This document shows positions 51,318 to 59,645 of a stretch of DNA of 64,000 nt, piece by piece. Position numbers and translations under genes: made by a program. Under the pieces are notes generated by a model that did no database searches, had not been told where the DNA came from, and worked only from the letters and a program-made list of their open reading frames with translations. The stretch comes from Paenibacillus sophorae (lineage in GTDB: Bacteria > Bacillota > Bacilli > Paenibacillales > Paenibacillaceae), in NCBI RefSeq assembly GCF_018966525.1, contig NZ_CP076607.1:3472001-3536000 (forward strand), in the 5' to 3' direction. Numbering within the stretch: the stretch's first letter is position 1; each line of letters begins with the position of its first letter.

Positions 51318-52085
51318 CTACGTAACCTTCACGAACCGTTTCGCGAATTGATCGCGGTAGTCTTTGGTGAAAAAAGGACCGCTGATCTGGTCTCTCCACT
51401 GCTGGTCGGTCTTAATACTATCCAGATCTGCATTATAAAATTTCTCGACCGAACCTTTGGTCAGCGAGACTGAATAGGTCTTCCCTTTATACGGCAGTGT
51501 GATGTCGATAGAAGCTGTGCCCGGAAATTGGCGGAACAGCCGGGTCGATTCTTCCATTAAAATACCATTAACGGCGTCAACGGAGCTGAACTCGTCCGTA
51601 TAATCCGATGAGGTAAGCTTTTTGCTTGGATTGGCCTTTTTGTACTCCGCGAAGCTGTTAAAGAAGTGAATCTCTATATTATCTGTCCCAATCCCAACGT
51701 CCCTAATAAATGGAGAGCTCTTCAACTGCCGCGTATAAGCCAGCACTTCCTGTTTCGGGAGAGGTACTTGGTCCGCAGAAACTGCTTGGCTTGGTACCGC
51801 GGATGGCTGAACGGTCGCCGCCGGTGTAGTCGTTGCAGGCAATGCGGACGATGGTGATTCGCTCGGCGCTGCGGAATTTTCGGCGGAAACGCCGGGTACC
51901 AAAGTCGTCGAAGGAGTGACCGAGGCTTCCGGCGAAGGTTCCTGCGAACCGGCAGACGTAGGCGAAGCTGAGGGCAAGGCCGTCTGAGTTGTCTGCTTCC
52001 CAGTGTTAACCACTTGTATGATCCCCAAGGCAATGATGACGAGAAGTACCCAGAACCACCATCTGGTGTAGATGGGTTTTTTCAT
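51318..52085 (-). CDS. Membrane-anchored protein with Ser/Thr/Pro/Ala-rich linker
   Basis: The 255-residue product has one N-terminal membrane helix (WWFWVLLVIIALGIIQVV, residues about 10-28), a low-complexity linker of about 80 residues rich in Ser, Pro, Ala and Thr, and a globular C-terminal domain (about 110-255) of unknown family. The topology is a tethered extracytoplasmic domain. ATG 52085 is eight bases after AAGGAGG; ATG 52091 would be too close. It lies just upstream of the unrecognised gene ending at 50277 and may work with it at the cell surface. Confidence 0.78.
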   Translation of the reverse strand: MKKPIYTRWWFWVLLVIIALGIIQVVNTGKQTTQTALPSASPTSAGSQEPSPEASVTPSTTLVPGVSAENSAAPSESPSSALPATTTPAATVQPSAVPSQAVSADQVPLPKQEVLAYTRQLKSSPFIRDVGIGTDNIEIHFFNSFAEYKKANPSKKLTSSDYTDEFSSVDAVNGILMEESTRLFRQFPGTASIDITLPYKGKTYSVSLTKGSVEKFYNADLDSIKTDQQWRDQISGPFFTKDYRDQFAKRFVKVT

Positions 52086-52239
52086 ATTCATAACCTCCTT
52101 GGCGCTAATGTTGGTGCTGCTTCCAGTTTAGCAGAATTGACGCTCGAGGTTAAATTGGGGTTTCATATTATACGAGGGAGGGGATGGTGATAATTTTGGA
52201 TCAGACGATTTACTGGATCGGCGGATTGGCCACTTCAGC

Positions 52240-52908
52240 CTAAACTTCATTTATTAAATCTTTTGAATCATTACGCACATTGCCGACCTTCGTGGAGACG
52301 GGATATGCTTTCATTTTCTCGGCATCGAACGGCTTCAGCAGTTTGGCAAGACGGTCAACATCATGATTACTCCGATCCAGCCATTGATCGACATCTTCCG
52401 GACGAAGAATTACAGGCATCCGGTTATGGATTTCCGCTGTCAGATCATTGGGCTCCGTAGTAATGATGGCGCAAGTGGCGAGCTTTTTTTCATCCGCATC
52501 CACCCATATATCATAAATTCCGGCCAGCGAAAAAATACCGCCGTCACGCATCATAATTCGCATCGGCTGCTTGCTTGATCCCTGATTGCGCCATTCATAA
52601 AATCCGTCTGCCGGAATAACGCAGCGCCGCGAGGACAGAAGCCGTCTAAACGATGGTTTGTCCGTCAGCGTCTCCGCGCGGATATTGATCATTTTGCTGC
52701 CGGACTTGTCATCCTTCGCCCAGGAAGGAACAAGGCCCCAGCGCAGTTGTCCAATTCGGTTACCGGCACCGCTCCTGATTACGGCAGGGATATACTGCAT
52801 GGGCGCGGCATTATATTTTGGAGCGTAATTAACGATCGTCACGTCCTGGGTGTAGTATTCTAGCATAAGCTCTTCCATTGTAACCGTTATCGTGTAGCGT
52901 CCGCACAT
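52240..52908 (-). CDS. SOS-response-associated peptidase (SRAP/HMCES/YedK family)
   Basis: The 222-residue protein starts MCGRYTI; in this family the initiator methionine is removed and Cys2 links covalently to abasic sites in single-stranded DNA. NAAPMQYIPAVI holds the conserved asparagine, INIRAETLTDKPSFR the arginine-glutamate pair, CVIPADGFYEW the conserved glutamate, and IHNRMPVIL the histidine. ATG 52908 is chosen since Cys2 must follow directly. It protects replication forks at abasic sites. Confidence 0.95.
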   Translation of the reverse strand: MCGRYTITVTMEELMLEYYTQDVTIVNYAPKYNAAPMQYIPAVIRSGAGNRIGQLRWGLVPSWAKDDKSGSKMINIRAETLTDKPSFRRLLSSRRCVIPADGFYEWRNQGSSKQPMRIMMRDGGIFSLAGIYDIWVDADEKKLATCAIITTEPNDLTAEIHNRMPVILRPEDVDQWLDRSNHDVDRLAKLLKPFDAEKMKAYPVSTKVGNVRNDSKDLINEV

Positions 52909-52964
52909 CTTCAGCACCCCCGAATAAAGTTTGTCATCAATAATAAGACAAGTCTAACCTGCAT

Positions 52965-53147
52965 TCAACGGGGATATTTCTTTTTCCTTTTGCTTGGCCC
53001 GATCTGTCTTTTCACTTTGCCGGATTCGTCTGTTTCGATGATATATAGGTCTCTTACGGTTCCCGAGAGGAGAAACCATTCTTCCATAGCTTCAGCCTCA
53101 TTTAAGGGCCCGATTACTCTCTTTCCCCGATAACAAATAAAGAACAC
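52965..53147 (-). CDS. Small hypothetical protein
   Basis: A 60-codon frame upstream of the SRAP gene on the same strand, starting at GTG 53147. The sequence has a hydrophobic start, an acidic middle (LNEAEAMEEWF) and a basic tail (KRKKKYPR). The ribosome site is poor (GGAG abuts the start). It may be a real small protein or chance; I recognise no family. Confidence 0.4.
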   Translation of the reverse strand: MFFICYRGKRVIGPLNEAEAMEEWFLLSGTVRDLYIIETDESGKVKRQIGPSKRKKKYPR

Positions 53148-53333
53148 TCCGGCACCTGAAAATTTTTGTTGTCACTGCATTATGCATATTCTAGTATTCC
53201 GCAAGGAATTTAGATGTAAGAAAATACATACTTTTGACTAAAAATATCCATATTCTTATTTTGATTCATGCCGTATAAAATCTGGGGAAAAGTATGATAT
53301 GACCGGAAATAAAATTAGATATTTTAGCAGAAC

Positions 53334-53378
53334 AATGTAACATTTATTACATTAAAATAATTATTAAATCATTATAAT
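53334..53378 (+). promoter_or_regulatory. Class II activator-type promoter with Crp/Fnr-like palindrome
   Basis: AATGTAA-CATTTA-TTACATT (53334-53353) is a perfect 7-6-7 palindrome. TATAAT lies at 53373-53378 with no good -35. The palindrome centre is exactly 41.5 bases upstream of the predicted start, the position used by Crp/Fnr-family class II activators. The half-site is TGTAA rather than TGTGA. Confidence 0.55.
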
Positions 53379-53443
53379 TATCATATATACATTATGAATG
53401 GGCTGTAGTAGGCGAGGGCGGCTCAAATTAGGAGGAGAAACGA

Positions 53444-53650
53444 ATGGAGCAAATCGTTAAGCTGAAAGAAGAAATTAAAGAATTGAACAGTGCGGCCATC
53501 AGCTTGCAGAACCAGCTTCACGATCTGGCGGAGGGCTTGCCGCTGCATCTGGAAGAACTCCCCGAATTGGCGCGTCGAACCTTTGAGACTTTTAGTGCCT
53601 TGGCAGCTAAGAGACAGGAATTGAAGAGTCTGAAATCGCAGCAAGTTTGA
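53444..53650 (+). CDS. DUF683/Rop-like nitrogen-fixation-associated protein
   Basis: The 68-residue protein is almost entirely helical and should form a helical hairpin. LKEEIKELNSAAISLQNQLH followed by DLAEGLPLHLEELPELARRTF fits the DUF683 (Rop-like, cce_0567) family, whose members sit in nif clusters of diazotrophs, often near nifX and DUF269 genes. Here it stands alone, 20 kb from the nitrogenase-like locus, between its own activator-type promoter and a terminator. TTAGGAGGAG precedes the ATG. It suggests either a nif cluster elsewhere in the genome or service to the nitrogenase-like system. Family call is by memory of the DLAEGLP block. Confidence 0.72.
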   Translation: MEQIVKLKEEIKELNSAAISLQNQLHDLAEGLPLHLEELPELARRTFETFSALAAKRQELKSLKSQQV

Positions 53651-53696
53651 GATCGCATTACATAGAGATCGATCTGATAAGGTGTTATTTATTGCT

Positions 53697-53744
53697 AGGA
53701 CCTATCCAACTACCGTTAAGGGGTGAGGGATAGGTTCTTTTTTT
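53697..53744 (+). terminator. Terminator of the DUF683 gene
   Basis: AGGACCTATCC pairs with GGATAGGTTCT (one G-U), then seven T. Confidence 0.88.
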
Positions 53745-53833
53745 ATGTTAGAGATATTTCAAATTTTATGTAAAAAAGCCGCTTCAGACCGAATATCCTC
53801 TACGTAAACTATCATAAAAGGATGGTGATAGAG

Positions 53834-55294
53834 TTGAATGATAGGAAGCTTCAAAAGCTGGTGCGCTCTGCTTCAAGACTTGTCACCGATGTGGCGTGGC
53901 AGAGCGAATATAGGAATCTGATCAAGGAGCCGGCAAATCCGGATATCTCCATACAAGCCAGGTTGCTGCTGGAACGTCTGTTCGCTATGCAGGGGAAAGG
54001 GATTTTTACCGGACAGCATGAGTATTTGGAGGCTCCGTACACATACACCGAACATGTAAAAGTCCTGACAGGAGTGTATCCCGCTCTGAAAGGAGTGGAA
54101 TTTGGGGGGATTACCGGACAGACAACAGAACAACTGGACAACCAGCGGCAAAATGTAATTGCTGCCTGCAAAGCCTGGCATGCGTCCGGCGGCATCCTTA
54201 CAGCATCGTATCATGCCGCTTATCCTGGAACTGCGCCGCTTTGGGAACAAGTTCAGCGTAAGACGACCCAGGCCGAGTTCGACCAAATCGTAACGCCCGG
54301 AACGGCACTCTATACAGCCCTGCTTGCTGATATGGACAGCGTAGCGGTCTATCTCAAGCAGCTGCGGGATGCCGATATACCGCTTCTCTGGCGGCCTTAT
54401 CACGAAATGAACGGAGACTGGTTCTGGTGGGGAAGAAAGACCAATTTCCCGGCACTCTGGGAGATCATGTATGACCGCTTTGTCCGTTATCACGGCCTCA
54501 ATAACCTGTTATGGGTTTGGAGCGCCAATGCCAACAATCAATGGTCGGATGATGCCGGGCGGTACTATGTCGGCCACGACAGAGCGGATGTGATCGGCAT
54601 GGATATATACAATAATGATTACAATCAGGACTATTACCTGGAACTGCTTGAAATCGGACAGGGAAAGCTCATCGCCATAACGGAGAACGGCCAACTGCCG
54701 AATATGACGTATATAAGAACAAGACAGCCTGAATATTCGTGGTTCCTTACCTGGGGAAAAGATCTGACGGGGAAAAATTCGGACGCGGTGATTAAGAGTG
54801 TTTTTGAAGATCCGTACGCTCTGAACCGGGGGGAAGAGCCATCCCCTCCCGAAGCGTTTCCTCCGGACACGACCGTTGGAGACGGGCTGCTGGGCAACTA
54901 CTATATTGGAAAAGAGTTCAATACACTTAAGGTGACCAAGGTTATCCCAAAAGTGGATTTTAATTGGAAAAAGGGTACGACGGTTGGCGATTATGCAATG
55001 TCCGTCAGATGGACCGGCTTTATTAAGCCGGCATATACGGAGATGTACACGTTGTATACCAATGCTTCGGACGGAGTGCGTCTTTATATTGACGGCAAAT
55101 TGGTAATCGACGATTGGACGGTACACAGTACGACAGAGAATTCAGCAGCGGTGCCGCTGGAAGCCGGGAGATACTACTATGTCAAATTGGAATACTTCAA
55201 TAATGGTGATCCCGAGGCCGCCATACAACTGTTGTGGTCGAGTTACGGCCAGCCGAAGGAAGTGATTCCGCAATCCTGCTTATATTCCAGGTAG
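53834..55294 (+). CDS. GH26 mannanase-like hydrolase with PA14 domain, no signal peptide
   Basis: The protein of about 486 residues has a glycoside hydrolase family 26 barrel (about 45-320) and a C-terminal PA14 domain (about 345-485). WRPYHEMNGDWFWWG holds the catalytic acid glutamate and AITENGQLP the nucleophile glutamate. PA14 marks are LLGNYYIG, MSVRWTGFIKPAYTEMYTLY and DGVRLYIDGKLVIDDW. Family members cut beta-mannan or related glucans, normally outside the cell, but no signal peptide is visible: the N-terminus is charged. TTG 53834 is preferred as AAAGGATGGTGA resembles an extended ribosome site; ATG 53822 would add four residues. Confidence 0.88.
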   Translation: MNDRKLQKLVRSASRLVTDVAWQSEYRNLIKEPANPDISIQARLLLERLFAMQGKGIFTGQHEYLEAPYTYTEHVKVLTGVYPALKGVEFGGITGQTTEQLDNQRQNVIAACKAWHASGGILTASYHAAYPGTAPLWEQVQRKTTQAEFDQIVTPGTALYTALLADMDSVAVYLKQLRDADIPLLWRPYHEMNGDWFWWGRKTNFPALWEIMYDRFVRYHGLNNLLWVWSANANNQWSDDAGRYYVGHDRADVIGMDIYNNDYNQDYYLELLEIGQGKLIAITENGQLPNMTYIRTRQPEYSWFLTWGKDLTGKNSDAVIKSVFEDPYALNRGEEPSPPEAFPPDTTVGDGLLGNYYIGKEFNTLKVTKVIPKVDFNWKKGTTVGDYAMSVRWTGFIKPAYTEMYTLYTNASDGVRLYIDGKLVIDDWTVHSTTENSAAVPLEAGRYYYVKLEYFNNGDPEAAIQLLWSSYGQPKEVIPQSCLYSR

Positions 55295-55300
55295 CTGAAG

Positions 55301-55328
55301 AGCATTGCTTATGGAAGCAGTGCTTTTT
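55301..55328 (+). terminator. Terminator of the GH26 gene
   Basis: AGCAtTGCTT pairs with AAGCAgTGCT around ATGG, then TTTTT. Confidence 0.85.
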
Positions 55329-55447
55329 CTTGTTGAAAGGACCGTATTCGATTGAAAGGACCCTATTCGGAGATTTTAATCACATACATATTGTTCCAAT
55401 TCAATTATGCTTCATCCGTCTTTAGAAAAGTACCGGGAGTGAGGGTA

Positions 55448-55585
55448 TTGAGTTTCCTAAAATATTTTGCCGCTTTTGTAATTGCCTTTGCTTTGCCGTT
55501 TATGTTTCTGATTTCTAAACCGCAGCTTATGCACGAGCGCATTATGTATTTACAGGATCAAAAAGCGGACATTCCAGAACTATAA
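55448..55585 (+). CDS. Small single-helix membrane peptide, hypothetical
   Basis: A 45-codon frame from TTG 55448 (GGGAG eight bases upstream) encodes one membrane helix (YFAAFVIAFALPFMFLI) followed by a short polar tail ending DIPEL. GTG 55439 is an alternative start. The size and layout resemble the many small membrane proteins of Bacillales, but I recognise no family. Confidence 0.45.
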   Translation: MSFLKYFAAFVIAFALPFMFLISKPQLMHERIMYLQDQKADIPEL

Positions 55586-56142
55586 GCGGGAATCGCTTGG
55601 CTTGTCTTTTATTTTTATGATAAGCAGCATAGAGAATATTTCTCCATTCTGGATTAGAGGAACAGCAATCTTTTAAAGAGAGATAAACACTCACCTTTTC
55701 AAAAATACACTGCGCAACATTTGTCCTCATTGGTCACTTTTTCACAGTTCTACCTCCTCCATTTCTGCCGAAACTGTTAGAACTCATCGAACATAGCTTA
55801 GGTAAATTAAGTGGAATTTCTTGCTTGGATAAAGGATTTGCACAAAAAAATCGGGGCCCTCTTTCGAGAGCCCCTTTCATGGGAGAGGAGAAACCGGACG
55901 AAGAGCTTATGGGGAAGCGTAAGCTTGCTCCGCGGTTGTCTACGACATTTTGTGATGTCGATAGTTAAAGGATGGCCCACGAGTGCAGGATATATACATA
56001 TGCGTCACAATAATTTGTCCACGGCTGTGTGCGGCGGGGTGTGACAAAGTTTTTATTTAACGGCAGGAATGTGGTACGATAGGCGTGAAATTATGTCGTT
56101 TTTGGCGTAATAAATAGAGAAACAGAGCAGGTGAATCAAGCG
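55586..56142. other. Gene-free stretch with one hairpin
   Basis: No convincing gene lies in these 557 bases. The only clear structure is GGGGC-c-CTC-tttc-GAG-a-GCCCC with a short T-run (55853-55877), a terminator-like hairpin with no obvious upstream gene; it could end a small untranslated RNA or be a remnant. The rsmD promoter should lie near 56050-56090. Confidence 0.4.
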
Positions 56143-56733
56143 GTGAGAGTGGTGTCGGGCACAGCCAAGGGAAGACCCTTAAAAAGCGTTCCGGGAACCG
56201 GAACACGTCCTACGACCGACAAGGTCAAGGAAGCGATTTTCAGCATGATTGGCCCTTATTTCGATGGAGGCGCGGCCCTGGATTTGTTCGCCGGTAGTGG
56301 CGGACTCGGGATCGAAGCCCTGAGCAGAGGGATGGACAGCGCCGTATTTATCGATATGGAGCCGAAGGCAATCGACACGGTGCGGGAGAACCTGAAAGCG
56401 GCAAGACTTGAAAATAAGGCCGAGGTTTACCGCAACGATGCGAACAAGGCGCTGGCAGCGCTGGAGAAACGGGGACGGTCGTTCGACCTGGTCTTTTTGG
56501 ACCCCCCATACCGGCATAAATTCGGGGACGAGCTAATGGCCATAATGGCGGGCAAAGGACTGCTGAGACAAAATGCGGTCATTGTACTGGAGCATGAATC
56601 GGGCTATGAATATCCCGAGCATATTTCTGGCTACAGCCGGCTGCGTTATGCATTGTACGGAGAAACAGCGGTATCCATTTACTGTTATGGATCCGGCTCA
56701 GAAACCGACATGGGTGAGGGGGCGCTAGAGTGA
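56143..56733 (+). CDS. rsmD: 16S rRNA (guanine966-N2)-methyltransferase
   Basis: The 196-residue SAM-dependent enzyme methylates G966 of 16S rRNA. RVVSGTAKGRPL is the typical N-terminus, LDLFAGSGGLGIEALSRG the SAM loop, and FLDPPYRHKF the catalytic DPPY. GTG 56143 is chosen because GCAGGTGA lies eight bases upstream and because family members begin MRVxSG; GTG 56131 would add four residues. It overlaps coaD by four bases, the usual Bacillales order. Confidence 0.95.
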   Translation: MRVVSGTAKGRPLKSVPGTGTRPTTDKVKEAIFSMIGPYFDGGAALDLFAGSGGLGIEALSRGMDSAVFIDMEPKAIDTVRENLKAARLENKAEVYRNDANKALAALEKRGRSFDLVFLDPPYRHKFGDELMAIMAGKGLLRQNAVIVLEHESGYEYPEHISGYSRLRYALYGETAVSIYCYGSGSETDMGEGALE

Positions 56734-57242
56734 GTCTGCAAATAAGAGAGGAAAGAGTCGCAATTTACCCCGGCAGCTTCGATCCGGTGACGCTAGGGCA
56801 TATTGATATTATTGAGCGGGCGGCGAAGCAGTTTGACCGCCTGATTGTGGCAGTTCTAAATAATTTAAGCAAGAATCCGCTGTTTACGGTGGAGGAGCGC
56901 GCCGATCTGCTTCGTCAGGTTACCGCGCATCTTCCCAATGTGGAAGTTGACATCTTCCGGGATTTGCTTGCCAACTATATCAGGCAAAAAGAGGCTCATG
57001 TCATCGTGCGCGGCATCCGCACCGTTTCCGATTTCGAATACGAGTTGCAAATCGCCACGATTAACAACAAGCTGAATTCGGACGCAGAAACGATATTTAT
57101 GATGACGAATCCGAAATACTCGTATCTTAGTTCCAGCGTGGTGAAGGAAATCGGCCACTTCGGCGGTGACTTGACCGAATTTGTGACCCCGGAAGTCGAG
57201 CGGGCGATGCGGCTCAAGTTCAACGGGAACGGCCGCGAATAG
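56730..57242 (+). CDS. coaD: Phosphopantetheine adenylyltransferase
   Basis: The 170-residue enzyme adenylates 4'-phosphopantetheine to dephospho-CoA. AIYPGSFDPVTLGHIDII has the T/HxGH nucleotidyltransferase motif, RGIRTVSDFEYELQ is the substrate loop, and YSYLSSSVVKEI the second nucleotide motif. Start GTG 56730 overlaps the rsmD stop; the first eight residues are a little longer than usual. Its 3' end overlaps convergent ylbJ by 23 bases. Confidence 0.96.
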   Translation: MSLQIREERVAIYPGSFDPVTLGHIDIIERAAKQFDRLIVAVLNNLSKNPLFTVEERADLLRQVTAHLPNVEVDIFRDLLANYIRQKEAHVIVRGIRTVSDFEYELQIATINNKLNSDAETIFMMTNPKYSYLSSSVVKEIGHFGGDLTEFVTPEVERAMRLKFNGNGRE

Positions 57243-58443
57243 CCGAGACAAGCCGGACGGCGGCGGACAGCAGCAGCAGGGTAAGCAGCATAAGCAAATG
57301 CATGGCAACCAGACCTGGCAAAGAACCCCAGATCGTTTCGATACTAAATGTACCGGATAAAGTAATCTCTCTGCCGGTCAGAACGGGCAGTGCCGATTCC
57401 TGAAACGCCGTAAGCGGTTTGTAAAGCAGCAGTGTGAGAATGAACGCATAGCCTCCATGCAGCAGCCGGCTCGCGGCAAAGGGAAGATAGCGTACCCCGG
57501 CAGGCTTTAGTACCGCCAAGGCCTGCAGCTGTGCGCAGATGCCGCTCCATCCTAGCGCTCCAGACAACAGCGCAAGCTCCAGCGGCCCCAATGATATTCC
57601 CGAAACGTGCAGCATCGTCACTGACGTCAGAGCTTGTGCCCCGAGATGAAGTTCCAGCAGTGCAGCGGTAAGGGCTGTTGGCAGCTGCGGCCGCAGCCCT
57701 GATATGATGCTGATAACGACAGCGAATATAATAATGTAGCCTCCAACCAGCATCAGACACTGCACAGAGGCGCTTACCGATTCGCCCAGCAGTCTGCCGA
57801 AGCTGCGGCCATCCCTTGCGCGAGCGTCCGCAGCTTCGGATATCGCCCGGCGGATCAGGGAAGTCCGGCGTGCGGCGGAAGCTTTCGCCGAAGAAGCGGT
57901 TTCCGTGGGGCGTGAAGCCCCGGCGGATACCGTTATTCCGGCGGCAAGCCCCGCAAGCCAGTGTACGGCCAGCAGGCTGTAACCGGCCGCGGGGCTGTGG
58001 AGCATGGAGGCTCCGACTACAATCAGGAGCGTAACCGGACTGGCGAAATGGGCGAGCGATGCCAGGCGTCCGGCCTCCCTGCCGGAGATTTCGCCCTGCC
58101 GGTGCAGCTGGGCCGCTCCCTGGGCACCTCCGGGAAAGCCGGACGTCATTCCCAGGGCCAGCGTCCATCCCGCGCTGCCCGGAAGCCGGAAAACAAGCTT
58201 CGTAAGAGGTTCCAAAAGAACACCGATGGCATGAACGAAACCGGAGGCGCTCAGCATTTCCGATAGCATCAGAAAAGGCATCAGGGCCGGAAAGACCAGC
58301 GTCCACCATAGCTTCAAGCCTTGAAATGAGGCGTTAAAAGATTTTTCAGGCGAAGAAATGATGGCTGCTGCGAGAAGCATAGCCAGGCCCCCGGAAAGAA
58401 AAGGAGCCGATTTCTTGGCTATTCGGGCAATGTTTATGTTCAT
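57220..58443 (-). CDS. ylbJ: Sporulation integral membrane protein YlbJ
   Basis: The 407-residue protein has about eight to nine membrane helices and two nucleoside-transporter Gate-type regions. LWWTLVFPALMPFLMLSEML and LALGMTSGFPGGAQGAAQL are family blocks. In Bacillus YlbJ is made in the mother cell under sigma-E and is needed for heat-resistant spores. GAGGTGA precedes the ATG. It is convergent with coaD (23-base overlap) and divergent from the protease gene. The central loop (about residues 175-210) is rich in Ala, Ser and Arg. Confidence 0.93.
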   Translation of the reverse strand: MNINIARIAKKSAPFLSGGLAMLLAAAIISSPEKSFNASFQGLKLWWTLVFPALMPFLMLSEMLSASGFVHAIGVLLEPLTKLVFRLPGSAGWTLALGMTSGFPGGAQGAAQLHRQGEISGREAGRLASLAHFASPVTLLIVVGASMLHSPAAGYSLLAVHWLAGLAAGITVSAGASRPTETASSAKASAARRTSLIRRAISEAADARARDGRSFGRLLGESVSASVQCLMLVGGYIIIFAVVISIISGLRPQLPTALTAALLELHLGAQALTSVTMLHVSGISLGPLELALLSGALGWSGICAQLQALAVLKPAGVRYLPFAASRLLHGGYAFILTLLLYKPLTAFQESALPVLTGREITLSGTFSIETIWGSLPGLVAMHLLMLLTLLLLSAAVRLVSAIRGRSR

Positions 58444-58607
58444 TTTTTATTTCACCTCTTCATAGCTTGGGAGCAGACGAGTTTTTAACAATTTATGCGA
58501 ACCAGTCAACCGCCATGCTTAAACCCGGGAACGGAACCGCAAGATTGCTCTACACAACTACATAATTAAGAGAAAGTCTGGAGACTATCGGAAAGAGGGG
58601 AACCCCA

Positions 58608-59645
58608 GTGAGGCAGTTCAGACACAGAACAGGAATGCGCGCCGCGGCTTATCTTTTTACGCTCATCGTGCTGGTTTACGCCGTTGTGTTCATGGGGACT
58701 CCTTATGTAGTGTACCAGCCCGGAGACGCCTCCGAGGTAGCGCCCATGATCAAGGTGGAGAACGAGGATACAGCTGAAAAGGGAACCTTCATGATGACGA
58801 CCGTATCCGCCAGCTATGCCAATGTGGCGCTGCTGCTCTATTCGGCGCTGAATCCCAACGCGGAAATAGACCGCAAAGCCGAAAGGCTCGGTGATCAGAC
58901 TGAGGAGGAATACACGGCTACGCAGGTTTATTATATGAGCAGTTCGCAGTCGAACGCCGTGGAGGCCGCTTACAAAGCGGCAAAGATTCCTTTCCGCAAC
59001 ACGACTGAATATTTGTTCGTTTTCTCGGTTCCCGGGGAAACTGGTCATAGACAGTTTAAGCCTGGGGACAAGATTCTCAGCGTTGCAGGGCATCAGGTGA
59101 CCGATCCGGAAGCGCTGAGCCTACTGCTGTCTTCCAGAAAAGTAGGGGATCAGGTGGCGGTATCGCTGGAGCGTGATGGAAAGAAGCTTGCGGAGGACGT
59201 AACCCTTGTAGAGATTAAGGACAGCGGCAAAACGGCGGTAAGGCCGGGCCTTGGCGTTGTCATCGGCGCCGTGCAGAAAGTGGAAGCGTCGGAGGCGGGA
59301 AGGGAAGTCAACTTTACCGATACGGATGTCGGCGGGCCCTCGGCGGGCTTGATGTTCACCATGGAAATATATAACCGGCTGACGAAGGGCGATTTGACCA
59401 AAGGGTACAGAGTTGCCGGAACCGGCACGATTGATCCGAGTGGAGAAGTTGGTCCAATCGGGGGCGTTCAGTTCAAAATCGTCGCCGCCGACCGAAAGGG
59501 CGCGGAAATCTTTTTCGTCCCGGTCAAGAATTATGCAGTCGCCAAGGCAAAAGCGGATAAAATCGGCGCCAAGATGAAGCTGGTGCCGGTAACGACAGTA
59601 AGCGACGCCATTCAGTATATGGAGAAGCTGCCGGTCAAACCATGA
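58608..59645 (+). CDS. Membrane-anchored PDZ/Lon-type serine protease (YlbL/SepM)
   Basis: The 345-residue protein has an N-terminal membrane helix (AAAYLFTLIVLVYAVVFMG), a PDZ domain (about 130-215, LSVAGHQVTDPEALSLLL), and a Lon-like proteolytic domain. The catalytic serine is in DVGGPSAGLMF and the lysine in GGVQFKIVAADRKGAEIFFVP. The catalytic part should face outside the cytoplasm. GTG 58608 follows GGGGAACCCCA with a weak ribosome site. Homologues cut peptides or lipoprotein substrates (SepM, YlbL in DNA-damage recovery). Confidence 0.93.
   Translation: MRQFRHRTGMRAAAYLFTLIVLVYAVVFMGTPYVVYQPGDASEVAPMIKVENEDTAEKGTFMMTTVSASYANVALLLYSALNPNAEIDRKAERLGDQTEEEYTATQVYYMSSSQSNAVEAAYKAAKIPFRNTTEYLFVFSVPGETGHRQFKPGDKILSVAGHQVTDPEALSLLLSSRKVGDQVAVSLERDGKKLAEDVTLVEIKDSGKTAVRPGLGVVIGAVQKVEASEAGREVNFTDTDVGGPSAGLMFTMEIYNRLTKGDLTKGYRVAGTGTIDPSGEVGPIGGVQFKIVAADRKGAEIFFVPVKNYAVAKAKADKIGAKMKLVPVTTVSDAIQYMEKLPVKP

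Noticed and set aside
55811..56044. A 77-codon plus-strand frame between the small membrane peptide and rsmD
   Set aside because: It runs through a terminator-like hairpin, has no ribosome site, and its translation shows no domain.
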